Below are positions 33,955-42,506 of a stretch of DNA of 64,000 bases, piece after piece. Each line of letters opens with the position of its first letter. Positions within the stretch are counted from its first letter, which is position 1. Origin of the DNA: JAEUIX01 sp964611125. GTDB lineage: Bacteria > Planctomycetota > Phycisphaerae > Phycisphaerales > UBA1924. The position numbers and the translations under genes are program-made. The stretch is from contig CAZSZO010000019.1 in assembly GCA_964611125.1 (NCBI GenBank), forward strand, positions 11,302 through 75,301, written 5' to 3'. The notes under the pieces are model-generated. The model was not told where the DNA came from. It did no database searches and saw nothing but the letters and a program-made list of their open reading frames with translations.

Positions 33955-36174
33955 ATGTCAACGCCTCCGACTGCGACGGGCCTCGCCAGACTCTTCACCC
34001 CCGAAGGCGAGCTGGCCGGGGCGCTGGTCGCCGGCGGCTTGGTCGTCGCGGGGTGGGGGCTCGGGTTCACGGGTCCAGACGGCGCGGCCGCCACCGTCGG
34101 AACGGTCCTCATCTGGACGAGCCTGCTGATCGGCATGGTCTTCGGCGGGCGCGCGGCGGTCGACGCCCTTCGCGCCCGCAAAGTCGACATCGATGTGCTC
34201 ATGGTCGTCGGTGCGGGGCTCGCCGCCGCCGTGGGCGCCCCGGCCGAAGGCGCCCTGCTGCTCTTCCTGTTCACGCTCTCGGGAGCGCTTGAAGACCTGG
34301 CGATGCGGCGGACCACGCGGGCCGTCGAGGCCCTGCACAAGCTCATGCCCACCAGCGCCCTGCGGCTGCGGCGCGATGCCGGGGGCCGACCCGCCGGGCC
34401 AGCCGGACCCGCCGGCGCGAGCGCGGGCGACGACGCGTGGGAGAGCGTCGCTCCTGAGGCCCTGGTCGCGGGCGACCGCGTGCGGATTCTGCCTGGCGAG
34501 CTCGTCCCCACCGACGCCCAGGTCGTGCTGGGGCGCAGTTCGATCAACCAGGCGAGCATCACCGGCGAGAGCATGCCCCGCGATGTGCAGCCGGGCGACG
34601 ACCTCTATGCCGGGACGGTGAACGTCGGGAACCCGATCGAGACGGTGGTGAGCAAGCCCGCCGCCCAGTCATCGCTGCAGAAGATCCTGAACCTCGTGGT
34701 GGCGGCCCAGGCCCAGCGCGAGCCGGTGCAGCGGCTGATCGACCGGCTCTCGCAGCCCTACGCCATCGGCGTGTTCGCGGTGAGCACGCTGGTCATGCTG
34801 GTGTGGCGGTTCGGCCTGGGGGCGCCCTGGCTCGGCACGCCCGAGGGCGCCTTCCGCGACGGCGCGATCTACACCGCCATCACGCTGCTCATCGTCGCCT
34901 CGCCCTGCGCCCTCATCATCAGCACCCCCACGGCGACGCTGGCCGCGATCAGCCGGGCGGCCCGGGGCGGGGTGCTCTTCAAGGGCGGGCAGGCGATCGA
35001 GCGGCTGGCCCGGATGCGGGCCATCGCCTTCGACAAGACCGGCACGCTCACCATCGGCCGCCCGCGGGTGCTTGAGGTCCACGCCGTGGGGTGGTCTGAC
35101 GAGCGGCGGCTGCTGAGCGTCGCCGCGGCCCTCGAGGAGCAAAGCACTCACCCCATCGCGACGGCGATCGTTGAGCTGGCCAAGTCGCGGGCCATCGCCC
35201 CCGCCCAGGCCCAGGATGTCGGCAACACCACCGGGCGCGGGGTGGAAGGTGTGATCGACGGCAAGCGGGCCCGCCTGGGCTCGATGGGCTTCACTGATGA
35301 GATGATCCCCATCTGCCTCAAGGCCCGGGTCCACGAGGTCCTCGCGCAGGTGCAGCACCGCGGGCATATCGGCGTGGTGTGCGTGCACGGCGATGAGGCA
35401 GGGGTGTTCATCCTGGCGGACGCGGTCCGTCCGGGCGCCGAGTGCCTGGTGGAGCGGCTCCACGCACTGGGCGTCCGCCCGGTGGTGATGCTGACGGGCG
35501 ACAACCAGGTGACGGCCGAGCGGGTCGCCGCGGGGCTCGGGCTCGATGAGGTCCACGCGCAGCTCCTCCCGGGCGACAAGGTCGCTCATGTGGAGGGGAT
35601 GAAGCAGGCGATGCGGGCCAAGAAGGGCGGGGCGGGCGGAGTCGGGGGTGTCGGGGGAGTCGGGGGAGTCGGGGGAGTCGGGGGAGTCGGGGGAGTCGGG
35701 GGTGTTGGGGTGATCGGCGACGGGGTGAATGACGCCCCGGCGCTGGCCTGCGCGGATGTGAGCATCGCCGTGGGCTCGATCGGGTCCGACGCCGCGCTCG
35801 AGTCGGCTGACATCGTGCTGCTATCGGATGATCTCTCGGCCGTCCCGTGGGCGGCGGGCCTGGCCCGGCGGGCCCGCCGGACGATCACCATCAACCTGGC
35901 GTTCTCGCTGGGGGCGATTGTGGTGATGGCCGTGGTGGTGCTGGCGGGCGGGTTGGCGGGGTATCACCTTCCGCTGTGGATGGGCGTGCTGGGGCACGAG
36001 GGCGGAACGCTGCTGGTCGTGGCTCACTCGCTGCTGATGCTGGCCTACCCCGGCGTGCCGCTGTGCAGCTTCGACAAGAAGGCCCACGAGCGGGCCGAGA
36101 AGCACACCCAGGTGACCATCGACCGCTCAGCGACGCGGGAGGCTGGCGAGCGTGCTCAAGAGGTGGGGGCCTGA
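33955..36174 (+). CDS. Heavy-metal-transporting P1B-type ATPase
   Basis: A 739-residue metal-efflux ATPase. Membrane helices near 25-100 and 250-330; the transmembrane metal motif is Ser-Pro-Cys in IVASPCALIIST (near 315) rather than CPC, phosphorylation motif FDKTGTLTIG (Asp near 360), nucleotide-binding HP in EEQSTHPIATAI, hinge IGDGVNDAPAL (near 587) and the C-terminal HEGGTLLVVAHSLLML. SPC and HEGGT resemble Zn/Cd/Co exporters, so Cu is less likely. There is no N-terminal metal-binding domain. A run of Gly-Gly-Val repeats (about 560-584), encoded by a 9-base minisatellite, is inserted in the P-domain just before the hinge. An upstream extension of the frame looks non-coding. Confidence 0.9.
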   Translation: MSTPPTATGLARLFTPEGELAGALVAGGLVVAGWGLGFTGPDGAAATVGTVLIWTSLLIGMVFGGRAAVDALRARKVDIDVLMVVGAGLAAAVGAPAEGALLLFLFTLSGALEDLAMRRTTRAVEALHKLMPTSALRLRRDAGGRPAGPAGPAGASAGDDAWESVAPEALVAGDRVRILPGELVPTDAQVVLGRSSINQASITGESMPRDVQPGDDLYAGTVNVGNPIETVVSKPAAQSSLQKILNLVVAAQAQREPVQRLIDRLSQPYAIGVFAVSTLVMLVWRFGLGAPWLGTPEGAFRDGAIYTAITLLIVASPCALIISTPTATLAAISRAARGGVLFKGGQAIERLARMRAIAFDKTGTLTIGRPRVLEVHAVGWSDERRLLSVAAALEEQSTHPIATAIVELAKSRAIAPAQAQDVGNTTGRGVEGVIDGKRARLGSMGFTDEMIPICLKARVHEVLAQVQHRGHIGVVCVHGDEAGVFILADAVRPGAECLVERLHALGVRPVVMLTGDNQVTAERVAAGLGLDEVHAQLLPGDKVAHVEGMKQAMRAKKGGAGGVGGVGGVGGVGGVGGVGGVGGVGVIGDGVNDAPALACADVSIAVGSIGSDAALESADIVLLSDDLSAVPWAAGLARRARRTITINLAFSLGAIVVMAVVVLAGGLAGYHLPLWMGVLGHEGGTLLVVAHSLLMLAYPGVPLCSFDKKAHERAEKHTQVTIDRSATREAGERAQEVGA
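35641..35703 (+). repeat. Nine-base minisatellite GTCGGGGGW, seven copies, within the P-type ATPase gene
   Basis: Seven tandem units encode Val-Gly-Gly, preceded and followed by related degenerate units. Unit length is a multiple of three, so copy changes would keep the reading frame. It lies next to the conserved hinge of the P-domain. Confidence 0.9.
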
Positions 36175-36196
36175 ACGGTTTTGCGGCCGCCCCACC

Positions 36197-37666
36197 ATGA
36201 CCGCCGGCAATACACTCGCTTCGCCCATGCCTCAAGCTGATCACACCCCCGCCAACCCCGCCAGCGCGGACTCCTCCCTTGCAGACCCGCGGGACGGCCG
36301 CTGGCCGCTTCGCCCGCTGCTCTCGCTCATGCTCCTGCTGGGCGTGCTGACCTCAGTCGCGGCGGTGACGTTCATCCATCGCGGTGAGTCGACCGTCGGC
36401 GCACTGCTTGCCTCGGCCGTCGGGCTCTCGGCTCACGAGCCCAAGGCGCCCGAGCCGGTGCGGATCCTCACCTGGCAGGATGACGGCGGCTGGGAGCGGG
36501 TCGATCGCTCCGCCTCGCCGGAGTACATCAAGGGCGTCGAAGAGCTGATCGAGACCAAGAACCTGCCCGCCGCGGAGTTCACGGTGCAGGCGGAGCCCTT
36601 CGAGCGCCGCGGCCTGTGGGCGCCCACCAGCGTCAAGCTCCGTCTGAAGGTGGAGCGAACGGCCTACGCCGGGCGGGCGGATCTGTCGGGCGAAGCCGCC
36701 AACGGCGCGCTCGACGCCGTGGCCGACCAGCTCCAGGAGCGCCGCCAGTGGGCCCAGGTGGCCGGGGCGGTGCGTGATTTCGACGGGTCGAGGCCGATGT
36801 TCGAGGGCGTCGCCGAGCGCCTGCTCAAGAACGGGGTGGCCCACAACATCCTCGCCGCGGGGATGCTGCTGGGCCTGGGCCTGTCGCTGACGCGCCGGCC
36901 CAACGGGCTGCACGAGACGTATGACTCGGGCATCAGGCTGTTCAAGAGCCTTGGCCTCGCGGCCGTGCTGGGCGTGGTCTGGACGGCGTGCCCGGCGATC
37001 CTCGGCTTCGGGCTGCTCTATTTTCTGGGCGATATCGCCGCGTTCCTGCGGAGCAACCCCACGCTGGGGTGGTTCGGCTATGTGGCGGTCTTTGTGGTCT
37101 CGGCGGGCGTGGGCTTTCTGCCGACCTACGGCCAATCGTTCCTGGGTGGGTGGGTCTTCGGGTTCGCCCTGGGCTTTCCGGGGGCGATGCTGGGCTTCAT
37201 CGGCGGGTCGATGATCGGCTACGTCATCGCCCGAGGCGTGAGCAGGGAGCGCGTCCTCGCGACCATCGACGCCAACCCCAAGGCCAGGAAGGTGCGCGAT
37301 GCCCTGGTCGGGCGCGGCTTCTGGAAGACCCTGGGCATTGTCACGCTCATCCGCGTGCCGCCCAATTCGCCCTTCGCCCTCACGAACCTCGTGCTCGCCT
37401 CGTCGGGCGTCGGGATGCTGCCCTATGTCATCGGCACCGCGATCGGCATGGCCCCGCGCACCGCGATCGCGGTCTGGATCGCGGCCCGGGCCTCGGCGAC
37501 AGGCGCCCGCGACATTCAGCAGTTGCTCGATAGCCAGCCGTGGTGGGTTTTTCCCGCCACAATCGGCCTGCTGGCGGTGGTCCTGGGCATCTTGGGGTGG
37601 ATCGCCAACCGGGCGCTGCACGAGGTGACCAAGGAACGGCCCGAGCTTGATCCGGCCGCAGATTGA
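36197..37666 (+). CDS. VTT-domain (DedA/TVP38-like) integral membrane protein with large N-terminal domain
   Basis: A 489-residue membrane protein. One N-terminal membrane segment (about 37-60, PLLSLMLLLGVLTSVAAVTF) is followed by an extracytoplasmic domain of about 150 residues without a known match. The C-terminal half has 5-6 helices with the VTT signature: LPTYGQSFLGGWVFGFALGF, then GGSMIGYVIARGVSRERVL and LIRVPPNSPFALTNLVLA with the conserved Arg-Pro. Family members include lipid scramblases and transporters such as DedA and TMEM64. An alternative start lies at 36227. It follows the P-type ATPase gene by 22 bases, so both may be one operon. Confidence 0.85.
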   Translation: MTAGNTLASPMPQADHTPANPASADSSLADPRDGRWPLRPLLSLMLLLGVLTSVAAVTFIHRGESTVGALLASAVGLSAHEPKAPEPVRILTWQDDGGWERVDRSASPEYIKGVEELIETKNLPAAEFTVQAEPFERRGLWAPTSVKLRLKVERTAYAGRADLSGEAANGALDAVADQLQERRQWAQVAGAVRDFDGSRPMFEGVAERLLKNGVAHNILAAGMLLGLGLSLTRRPNGLHETYDSGIRLFKSLGLAAVLGVVWTACPAILGFGLLYFLGDIAAFLRSNPTLGWFGYVAVFVVSAGVGFLPTYGQSFLGGWVFGFALGFPGAMLGFIGGSMIGYVIARGVSRERVLATIDANPKARKVRDALVGRGFWKTLGIVTLIRVPPNSPFALTNLVLASSGVGMLPYVIGTAIGMAPRTAIAVWIAARASATGARDIQQLLDSQPWWVFPATIGLLAVVLGILGWIANRALHEVTKERPELDPAAD

Positions 37667-37691
37667 CAGCAGATTGACAGCAGATTGACAG
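37659..37691 (+). repeat. Triple 11-base direct repeat at the 3' end of the VTT gene
   Basis: CAGATTGACAG three times head-to-tail; the first copy contains the stop codon TGA of the VTT gene. Slippage here would not change the protein. Confidence 0.85.
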
Positions 37692-37874
37692 CGGGCGGGC
37701 TTGGCCAGGGCTTGGCAGCGGGTCTGGCGGCGGGTCTGGCAGGTTGCGGCGCCGGGGGTGGTCCCCGGCTACGATCGCTCGCTCTCTGGTTGAATCTGGT
37801 CGGTCGGTCGTCGTTGTCGCTCTCTTCGTGACACCCCAAGCCGGGCCACCGCCCTGCTCCGGAGTTTCGCCCAC

Positions 37875-38987
37875 ATGCTTCCTAAGCCGCCGCCGCGCGA
37901 ATCGTCCATGGGCTTTCTGTACGTGCCCCCCTATCGCATCGTGGGGACCTCGATCGCGGGGGAAGCCACGGCGGTGCACGTTCCGGAGTTTGATCTGGGC
38001 TTCGACCTGGGCGTCTGCCCGCGGACGATGCTGTCGAGCAAGTTCGTGGCCATCAGCCACGGGCACATGGACCACATCGGCGGTCTGGCGTATTACTGCT
38101 CGCAGCGGCATTTCCAGGGCATGGGGACGGGAAACATCGTCTGCGACAAGCGGATCGCCCCGGCCATCACGCGCATGATGGAAGGCTACATCGACCTCGA
38201 GCGGCAGCAGACGCCCTTCAACCTCGTGCAGATCGAGCCCGAGGGGATGGTCGAGATCAAGAACAACATCTTCCTGCGGGCCTTCCCCGTCGAGCACACC
38301 GTGCCGACCTTCGGCTACGTCGTGGTCGAAAAGCGCTCCAAGCTGCGGCCCGACCTCGTCGGCCTGCCGCAGGAGAAGCTCATGGAGCTCAAGGACCGCG
38401 GCGAGCAGATCACCCGCACCCTCGAGATCCCCCTCATCGCCTACCTCATGGACACGGGGCCCGGCCCGCACCTGGTGCGCGAGGACGTGCGCAAGGCCCA
38501 GATCATCGTGACCGAGTGCACCTTCTTTGAGCCCGACCACAAGGAGCGGGCCAAGGTCGGCATGCACCTGCACCTCGACGACGTGGCCGAGTGGATCCGT
38601 GTCTGCGAATGCCAGACGATGGTGCTGGCACACCTCTCGCGCCGGACCAACCTGCTCTTCGCCCGTCAGGAGCTGGCCAAGAAGATCTCGCGCGACAAGC
38701 TGCCCAAGATCGAGCTGCTGATGGATCACCGCTTCAACAAGGAGCGCTACGAGCGGCAGCAGCGCGACGCCGGGGAGCACCCTGACCAGATCGGCCGGCC
38801 GGTACGCCCGGGCGGCTTCGGTGGGGGTGGTGGGCCGGGCGGTGGTGGTGGCCCGCGCCCGATGCGGCGCGGGGCCCCGGGTGGCGCTGGCGGCGGCTAT
38901 GGCGGCGGTGGTGGTGGAAGTGGTGGAAGCGGGGGTGGGAGCGGTGGCGCCTCCAGCGGTCCGCGACCGGCCCGGCCGCGGACCTAG
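37875..38987 (+). CDS. MBL-fold metallo-hydrolase, RNase Z-like, with Gly-rich tail
   Basis: A 370-residue metal-dependent hydrolase. The metal site is VAISHGHMDHIGGLAYY (His62, His64, Asp66, His67); a second His is in FPVEHTVPTFGY, a third ligand Asp in AYLMDTGPGP and the last His in VLAHLSRRTNL. The arrangement follows the RNase Z/ElaC branch, whose members trim tRNA 3' ends, but the exosite arm and other RNase Z landmarks were not seen, so other phosphodiesterases or hydrolases are possible. Residues 300-370 are a disordered Gly/Arg/Pro-rich tail (repeats of GGGGG, RPMRRG), which in other proteins binds RNA. ATG at 37875; another Met occurs 36 bases later. Confidence 0.82.
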   Translation: MLPKPPPRESSMGFLYVPPYRIVGTSIAGEATAVHVPEFDLGFDLGVCPRTMLSSKFVAISHGHMDHIGGLAYYCSQRHFQGMGTGNIVCDKRIAPAITRMMEGYIDLERQQTPFNLVQIEPEGMVEIKNNIFLRAFPVEHTVPTFGYVVVEKRSKLRPDLVGLPQEKLMELKDRGEQITRTLEIPLIAYLMDTGPGPHLVREDVRKAQIIVTECTFFEPDHKERAKVGMHLHLDDVAEWIRVCECQTMVLAHLSRRTNLLFARQELAKKISRDKLPKIELLMDHRFNKERYERQQRDAGEHPDQIGRPVRPGGFGGGGGPGGGGGPRPMRRGAPGGAGGGYGGGGGGSGGSGGGSGGASSGPRPARPRT

Positions 38988-39183
38988 AAACGGCTCACCT
39001 GATGCCTGATACCCGGCAACCGTGTCTCACCCTTGCCACCGATCGACGGCGGGGCGGGCGGTGCCGTTGAGGTCGACTGCGCGGGAAGCACCGACCGTCC
39101 GGGCACGGTCGGTGGCGCAGCAAACCCGAGTGGCGGGCGTCCGTTCAAAAACCGTACAAATATCCCATTGAACGACTTGCTTT

Positions 39184-39203
39184 CTTTCAGAAACTATTGA
39201 AAG
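39184..39203. promoter_or_regulatory. Putative operator of the GbsR/MarR-type regulator
   Basis: CTTTCA-N8-TGAAAG is an inverted repeat 41 bases upstream of the preferred start of the regulator gene, in the most AT-rich part of the region. Position suggests autoregulation; binding is not shown. Confidence 0.45.
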
Positions 39204-39244
39204 ATATGGACACTGGCAGTCGAGCCAGCGTCTGGAGTCCTTCA

Positions 39245-39979
39245 ATGGCTGTCGGCAAAGACAAATCGGCGGCGTCGGCCGGGTCGACGGGAGCAGGCGC
39301 GGCAGGCGGTCGGACAGGCCGGCTCGAGCATCGCCGCGTTCGCCCGCCCACGTCCCACCCTGCTCACACCGAGGTTCAGCCAGGTGGCGGCGCCGGCGCC
39401 GATGGCCCTGAGGCGGACGGCTTGGCCGACGAAGCCCTGCGCCCGGCCCAGGACCGGTTCATCTCGGCATGGGGACAGATGGGCGCGACCTGGGGAATCA
39501 GCCGCACGATGGCCGAGGCCCACGCGCTGCTCTACATCACCGGCCGGCCCCTGTGCACGGACGAAGTCATGGAGCGCCTGGCCATCAGCCGCGGGAACGC
39601 GAGCATGTCGCTGCGGGCGCTGCTGGACTGGGGGATCGTGTCGCGGGTGCACAAGCGGGGCGATCGCAAGGAGTATTTCCAGGCCGAGCCCGACGCGTGG
39701 CTGATCCTGCAGTCGGTGGTGCGGGAGCGCATGAAGCGTGAGGTGCACCCGGTGCTGGCGGCCCTGGCGGAGATCCGCGACCTGACGGGCCAGGTTGAGG
39801 GTGAAGGGGCCGCTGCGGCGCAGCCGGGCAGCGCCGGCGAACACAACCAGCGGCTTGACGGCATGATTCAGTTGCTGCAGACGTTCGCGGATCTCGGTCA
39901 ACGGTTTGTCGAAGCCTCGCCGGAGCACCTGCGGCAGACCGCCCAGGCGCTCACGGCGAGCGCAGGAGAGGCGCCATGA
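39245..39979 (+). CDS. GbsR/MarR-family transcriptional regulator
   Basis: A 244-residue DNA-binding protein. After a Pro/Ala-rich N-terminal stretch of about 65 residues, the winged helix is seen: TWGISRTMAEAHALLYITG, DEVMERLAISRGNASMSL and a wing DWGIVSRVHKRGDRKEYF, closely following GbsR-type regulators. The C-terminal helix pair fits ligand sensing. Family members sense small ligands (choline in Bacillus GbsR) and act as repressors. GGAG precedes the ATG at 39245; the longer frame starting from TTG at 39197 would overlap the inverted repeat at 39184-39203. Its stop overlaps the next gene's start (ATGA). Confidence 0.85.
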   Translation: MAVGKDKSAASAGSTGAGAAGGRTGRLEHRRVRPPTSHPAHTEVQPGGGAGADGPEADGLADEALRPAQDRFISAWGQMGATWGISRTMAEAHALLYITGRPLCTDEVMERLAISRGNASMSLRALLDWGIVSRVHKRGDRKEYFQAEPDAWLILQSVVRERMKREVHPVLAALAEIRDLTGQVEGEGAAAAQPGSAGEHNQRLDGMIQLLQTFADLGQRFVEASPEHLRQTAQALTASAGEAP

Positions 39980-40575
39980 TCGCTCACGCAGCGCAGGTGC
40001 ATGGGGTTGGCGGAAGCGGAACAGGAGTTGGCGTGCTGCCGGCGGTTGAGCCGCTGGAGGTCCGGTGGACCGCGACCCGGGCCGGACGGGTGGAGACTCT
40101 GACAATCCGCGTGCGTCCCGCGGCGGCCGGGGCGGTGGTCAGCACACGCTGGAGCACCCTCGACGGCGGGCCCGCCGAGGGCGAGTCGTGCGCATCGGGC
40201 GAAGGCTGGACCAGCGCCGCGGTGCAGCTTGACGACCAGGGCCTGTGGCACATCGACGCGCCGGGCGTGCTTCGCATGAGCTTTCGGGTGCACGAGACGC
40301 CTGAAGGCCACGACGCGGACAAGCGGCCATCCCGGGGGTCGGGGGGGGCGGGGGGGGCGGACGAAGCCCCGACGCGCGGCCCGCTGGGCCGGCTGGAACT
40401 GCTCTTCGCCGCTACGCCCGAGTTCGGGCGCGCGGGCGTCTTCGGCGGGTCGATCGAGCGGCCGGAAGCCGACTGGGCGGTCCCGCAGGACGACCACGGC
40501 GAGCCCTCGGGCCACGTGCGTCAAGACTCGCCCCACAAAGGTGGGCCTGAGCAGGGGATCGCTCCGGCCCGGTAA
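39976..40575 (+). CDS. Unknown protein translationally coupled to the GbsR-type regulator
   Basis: A 199-residue protein not recognised. The N-terminal half is beta-rich (EVRWTATRAGRVETLTIRV, then LWHIDAPGVLRMSFRVHE) and could be an all-beta ligand-binding or Ig-like fold; it has no signal peptide or membrane helix. The middle is low-complexity (Gly/Ala). Its ATG overlaps the regulator stop by four bases (ATGA), which argues for co-translation and is the main reason to trust the frame. Effector sensing or a partner of the regulator are guesses. Confidence 0.5.
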   Translation: MIAHAAQVHGVGGSGTGVGVLPAVEPLEVRWTATRAGRVETLTIRVRPAAAGAVVSTRWSTLDGGPAEGESCASGEGWTSAAVQLDDQGLWHIDAPGVLRMSFRVHETPEGHDADKRPSRGSGGAGGADEAPTRGPLGRLELLFAATPEFGRAGVFGGSIERPEADWAVPQDDHGEPSGHVRQDSPHKGGPEQGIAPAR

Positions 40576-40622
40576 CCTCGCGCCAGTGGAACATCGAGCG
40601 TCAACGGACCGATGACCTCCCG

Positions 40623-41324
40623 ATGGACCTCGCTGATCTCCTCAAGATGTTCGGGCGCGGCGCCGGCCAGGCGGTCGGCGGCAAGCCCAAACCCAAGATC
40701 AGGCGGGCCGCGGAGCGCAGCCCGGTGGAGGGTCTTCAGTGCACGCTGGGCAGCGTGCAGGACGTGTCATCGTCGGGACTGAAGGTCTGGTCGCTCCGCG
40801 AGCCGCCGGTCAAGCCTGGCGCGCTGTTGCCGCTGGTGCTGGCCGGCGGCGACCAGCGGCTGACCGTGCCAGCGCGGGTGGTGTGGGTGCGCCGCAGCAA
40901 GGGGGCCCCGGGGTGGCACATGGGCTTCCAGTTCGAGAAGCCCGCCCAGGAGCTGCGCGAGGCTCTCGAGAACTACGCCCGGGCGGGGTACTTCACGACT
41001 GATCCCGAGGTGCGGCGCAAGCTGCACACCGCCCAGAGCGACTTTGAGCCCCGCGAGCAGCAGCCGCCGCCGCCCCCGGTGGCGGTTGTCGAGATCGTCA
41101 ACCTCTACGCCCTGCTGGGCGTCGAGCGCTCGGCGCCGGCCGAGGAGATTCACTCGGCGTATCGCCGCCTCGCCCGACAACTGCACCCCGACAGCAACCC
41201 CTCCGCCGCGGCGACTGAGGAGTTCAGCCGGATGTCCAAGGCGTACGCCGTGCTGCGCGACCCCGAAAAGCGGTCCCGCTACGACCAGATGCTGGGCGGC
41301 CCCCGCGCAAACCGCGCGGCGTGA
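40623..41324 (+). CDS. PilZ-like domain fused to a J domain
   Basis: A 233-residue fusion. Residues 25-125 resemble PilZ: RRAAER gives RxxxR (Arg28, Arg32) and QDVSSSGLKV gives DxSxxG (Asp47-Gly52), the c-di-GMP-binding layout, followed by VPARVVWVRRSKGAPGWHMGF strands. A Gln/Pro linker (145-155) leads to a J domain (158-225): NLYALLGVERSAPAEEIHSA, the HPD motif in ARQLHPDSNP (188-190) and AYAVLRDPEKRSRYDQM, so it should stimulate an Hsp70 ATPase. The combination would couple c-di-GMP level to chaperone recruitment (inference). A separate PilZ gene lies convergent downstream. Confidence 0.85.
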   Translation: MDLADLLKMFGRGAGQAVGGKPKPKIRRAAERSPVEGLQCTLGSVQDVSSSGLKVWSLREPPVKPGALLPLVLAGGDQRLTVPARVVWVRRSKGAPGWHMGFQFEKPAQELREALENYARAGYFTTDPEVRRKLHTAQSDFEPREQQPPPPPVAVVEIVNLYALLGVERSAPAEEIHSAYRRLARQLHPDSNPSAAATEEFSRMSKAYAVLRDPEKRSRYDQMLGGPRANRAA

Positions 41325-41335
41325 ACAACGCTCCC

Positions 41336-41731
41336 TCAGCCCGTCTCGGAGAAGCGCTCGGCGTCGGCTGAGATGGTCCGCAGGTCCATGCACATCGAGC
41401 TGAGTTCACGCAGGCTGCGGGTGAAGGTCTCAGAGCGGTCGAGGAACTCCAGGCCCATCTCGGTCTTGAACCAGCCGACTTTGCGCTTCCAGCAGACCTT
41501 GGCGGGGCAGGAGATCTCACGCGACGGAACCTTGAGGGTCAGCAGCACCGCCGTGCCGGGCTCGAGGCCGATATCGCGCGGGCTCTGGATCCGCACGCCG
41601 GTTTCGGAGAGGTCGACGGCGGCGCCGATGTTGGTCTGGAGCATATCGGCGCGGATCCGGCCCTTGCGGCGCTTGTTGGGCGCGGCCGGCTTCGCCATCG
41701 GAAGAGGATCCATGTTCTTGTAGAAGCGCAT
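41336..41731 (-). CDS. PilZ-domain protein
   Basis: A 131-residue protein consisting mainly of one PilZ domain. NKRRKGRIRADM includes RxxxR (Arg21, Arg25) and AVDLSETGVRI is DxSxxG (Asp40-Gly45), so c-di-GMP binding is likely. VSREISCPAKVCWKRKVGWF and MGLEFLDRSE match later strands. It has no output domain, as in adaptor-type PilZ proteins. Shorter starts at 41713 and 41698 are possible. It is convergent with the PilZ-J fusion gene, their stops only 12 bases apart, so the pair may be related by duplication or function. Confidence 0.82.
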   Translation of the reverse strand: MRFYKNMDPLPMAKPAAPNKRRKGRIRADMLQTNIGAAVDLSETGVRIQSPRDIGLEPGTAVLLTLKVPSREISCPAKVCWKRKVGWFKTEMGLEFLDRSETFTRSLRELSSMCMDLRTISADAERFSETG

Positions 41732-41921
41732 GGGGCGTGCATCGACGCCCGGAGGGAATCGGTCAAGCCGCGGGTCGCTCGTGCAGCGCCGCCGGCGCCG
41801 CGCGTGCGGATCGGCGAACGCCGCGGCGACCCCGGCGCGGGTTATGGGGCGGCCATCACACGCGCCGCCCCGGGTCGAAGGCCGCCTGAGTGTTGTCACC
41901 AACCGGCGCGGGCGGCATCCC

Positions 41922-42506
41922 ATGGACGTGAACAGCCGAATCAGCACCGTTGGCGCGGCACGATCTCTCGCCGGTCGGGTGGGGCTCCTGTGCGCGCTTT
42001 CGGCGCTGCTCTTGGCCCCGGGCTGCTCGCAGCCGCGCACAGTGGCCGATCTCGCATCGCTCTCGCCCGGGCAGATTGACGCCGCGCGGGCCAGGGCGGC
42101 CAATGTCGATGGCGAGGGACGGCTCGCCCTCGAGGGGTACGACGCGGTCTCGTACTTCGGCGAGGCGGGCCCACAGCGCGGCTCCACCGAATTCACGGCA
42201 ACCCACCTCGGCGCCACATACCGCTTCGCCAGTGAAGATCACCGCCAGGCCTTCATACGCGATCCCGAGCGGTACACCCCTGCGTATGGCGGGTGGTGCG
42301 CGACCGCGATGGCGGATTCGGGCAACCGCGTGGATGTCGATCCGTCCAACTACCGCATCGATGACGGCCGTTTGTATCTGTTCTTCAAGTTCCTGTTCAT
42401 CGATGCGCGCCCCGCCTGGGCTGACGATCCCGCCGCGTCGAGGGCTCGGGCCGACGCCAACTGGCGGGCGCTCCTCGCGACGACCGCCGAAGGTGGAGCG
42501 CCGTGA
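41922..42506 (+). CDS. YHS-domain lipoprotein
   Basis: A 194-residue exported protein. Residues 18-35 are hydrophobic with LLLAPGC, a possible lipobox. The YHS module is at about 65-115: LALEGYDAVSYFGEAGPQRG, then YRFASEDHRQAFIRDPERYTPAYGGWCA, with the conserved Cys/His pattern that in related proteins is linked to metal binding. Residues 140-165 continue the fold (VDPSNYRIDDGRLYLFF). First gene of a three-gene cassette: its stop overlaps the next gene's GTG start. The likely task is metal or redox handling outside the cytoplasm. Confidence 0.8.
   Translation: MDVNSRISTVGAARSLAGRVGLLCALSALLLAPGCSQPRTVADLASLSPGQIDAARARAANVDGEGRLALEGYDAVSYFGEAGPQRGSTEFTATHLGATYRFASEDHRQAFIRDPERYTPAYGGWCATAMADSGNRVDVDPSNYRIDDGRLYLFFKFLFIDARPAWADDPAASRARADANWRALLATTAEGGAP

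Noticed and set aside
33955..36174. N-terminal extension of the P-type ATPase from about 33712
   Set aside because: The added 81 residues are Arg/Ala/Pro-rich, without a metal-binding CxxC motif, and look like translated non-coding DNA.
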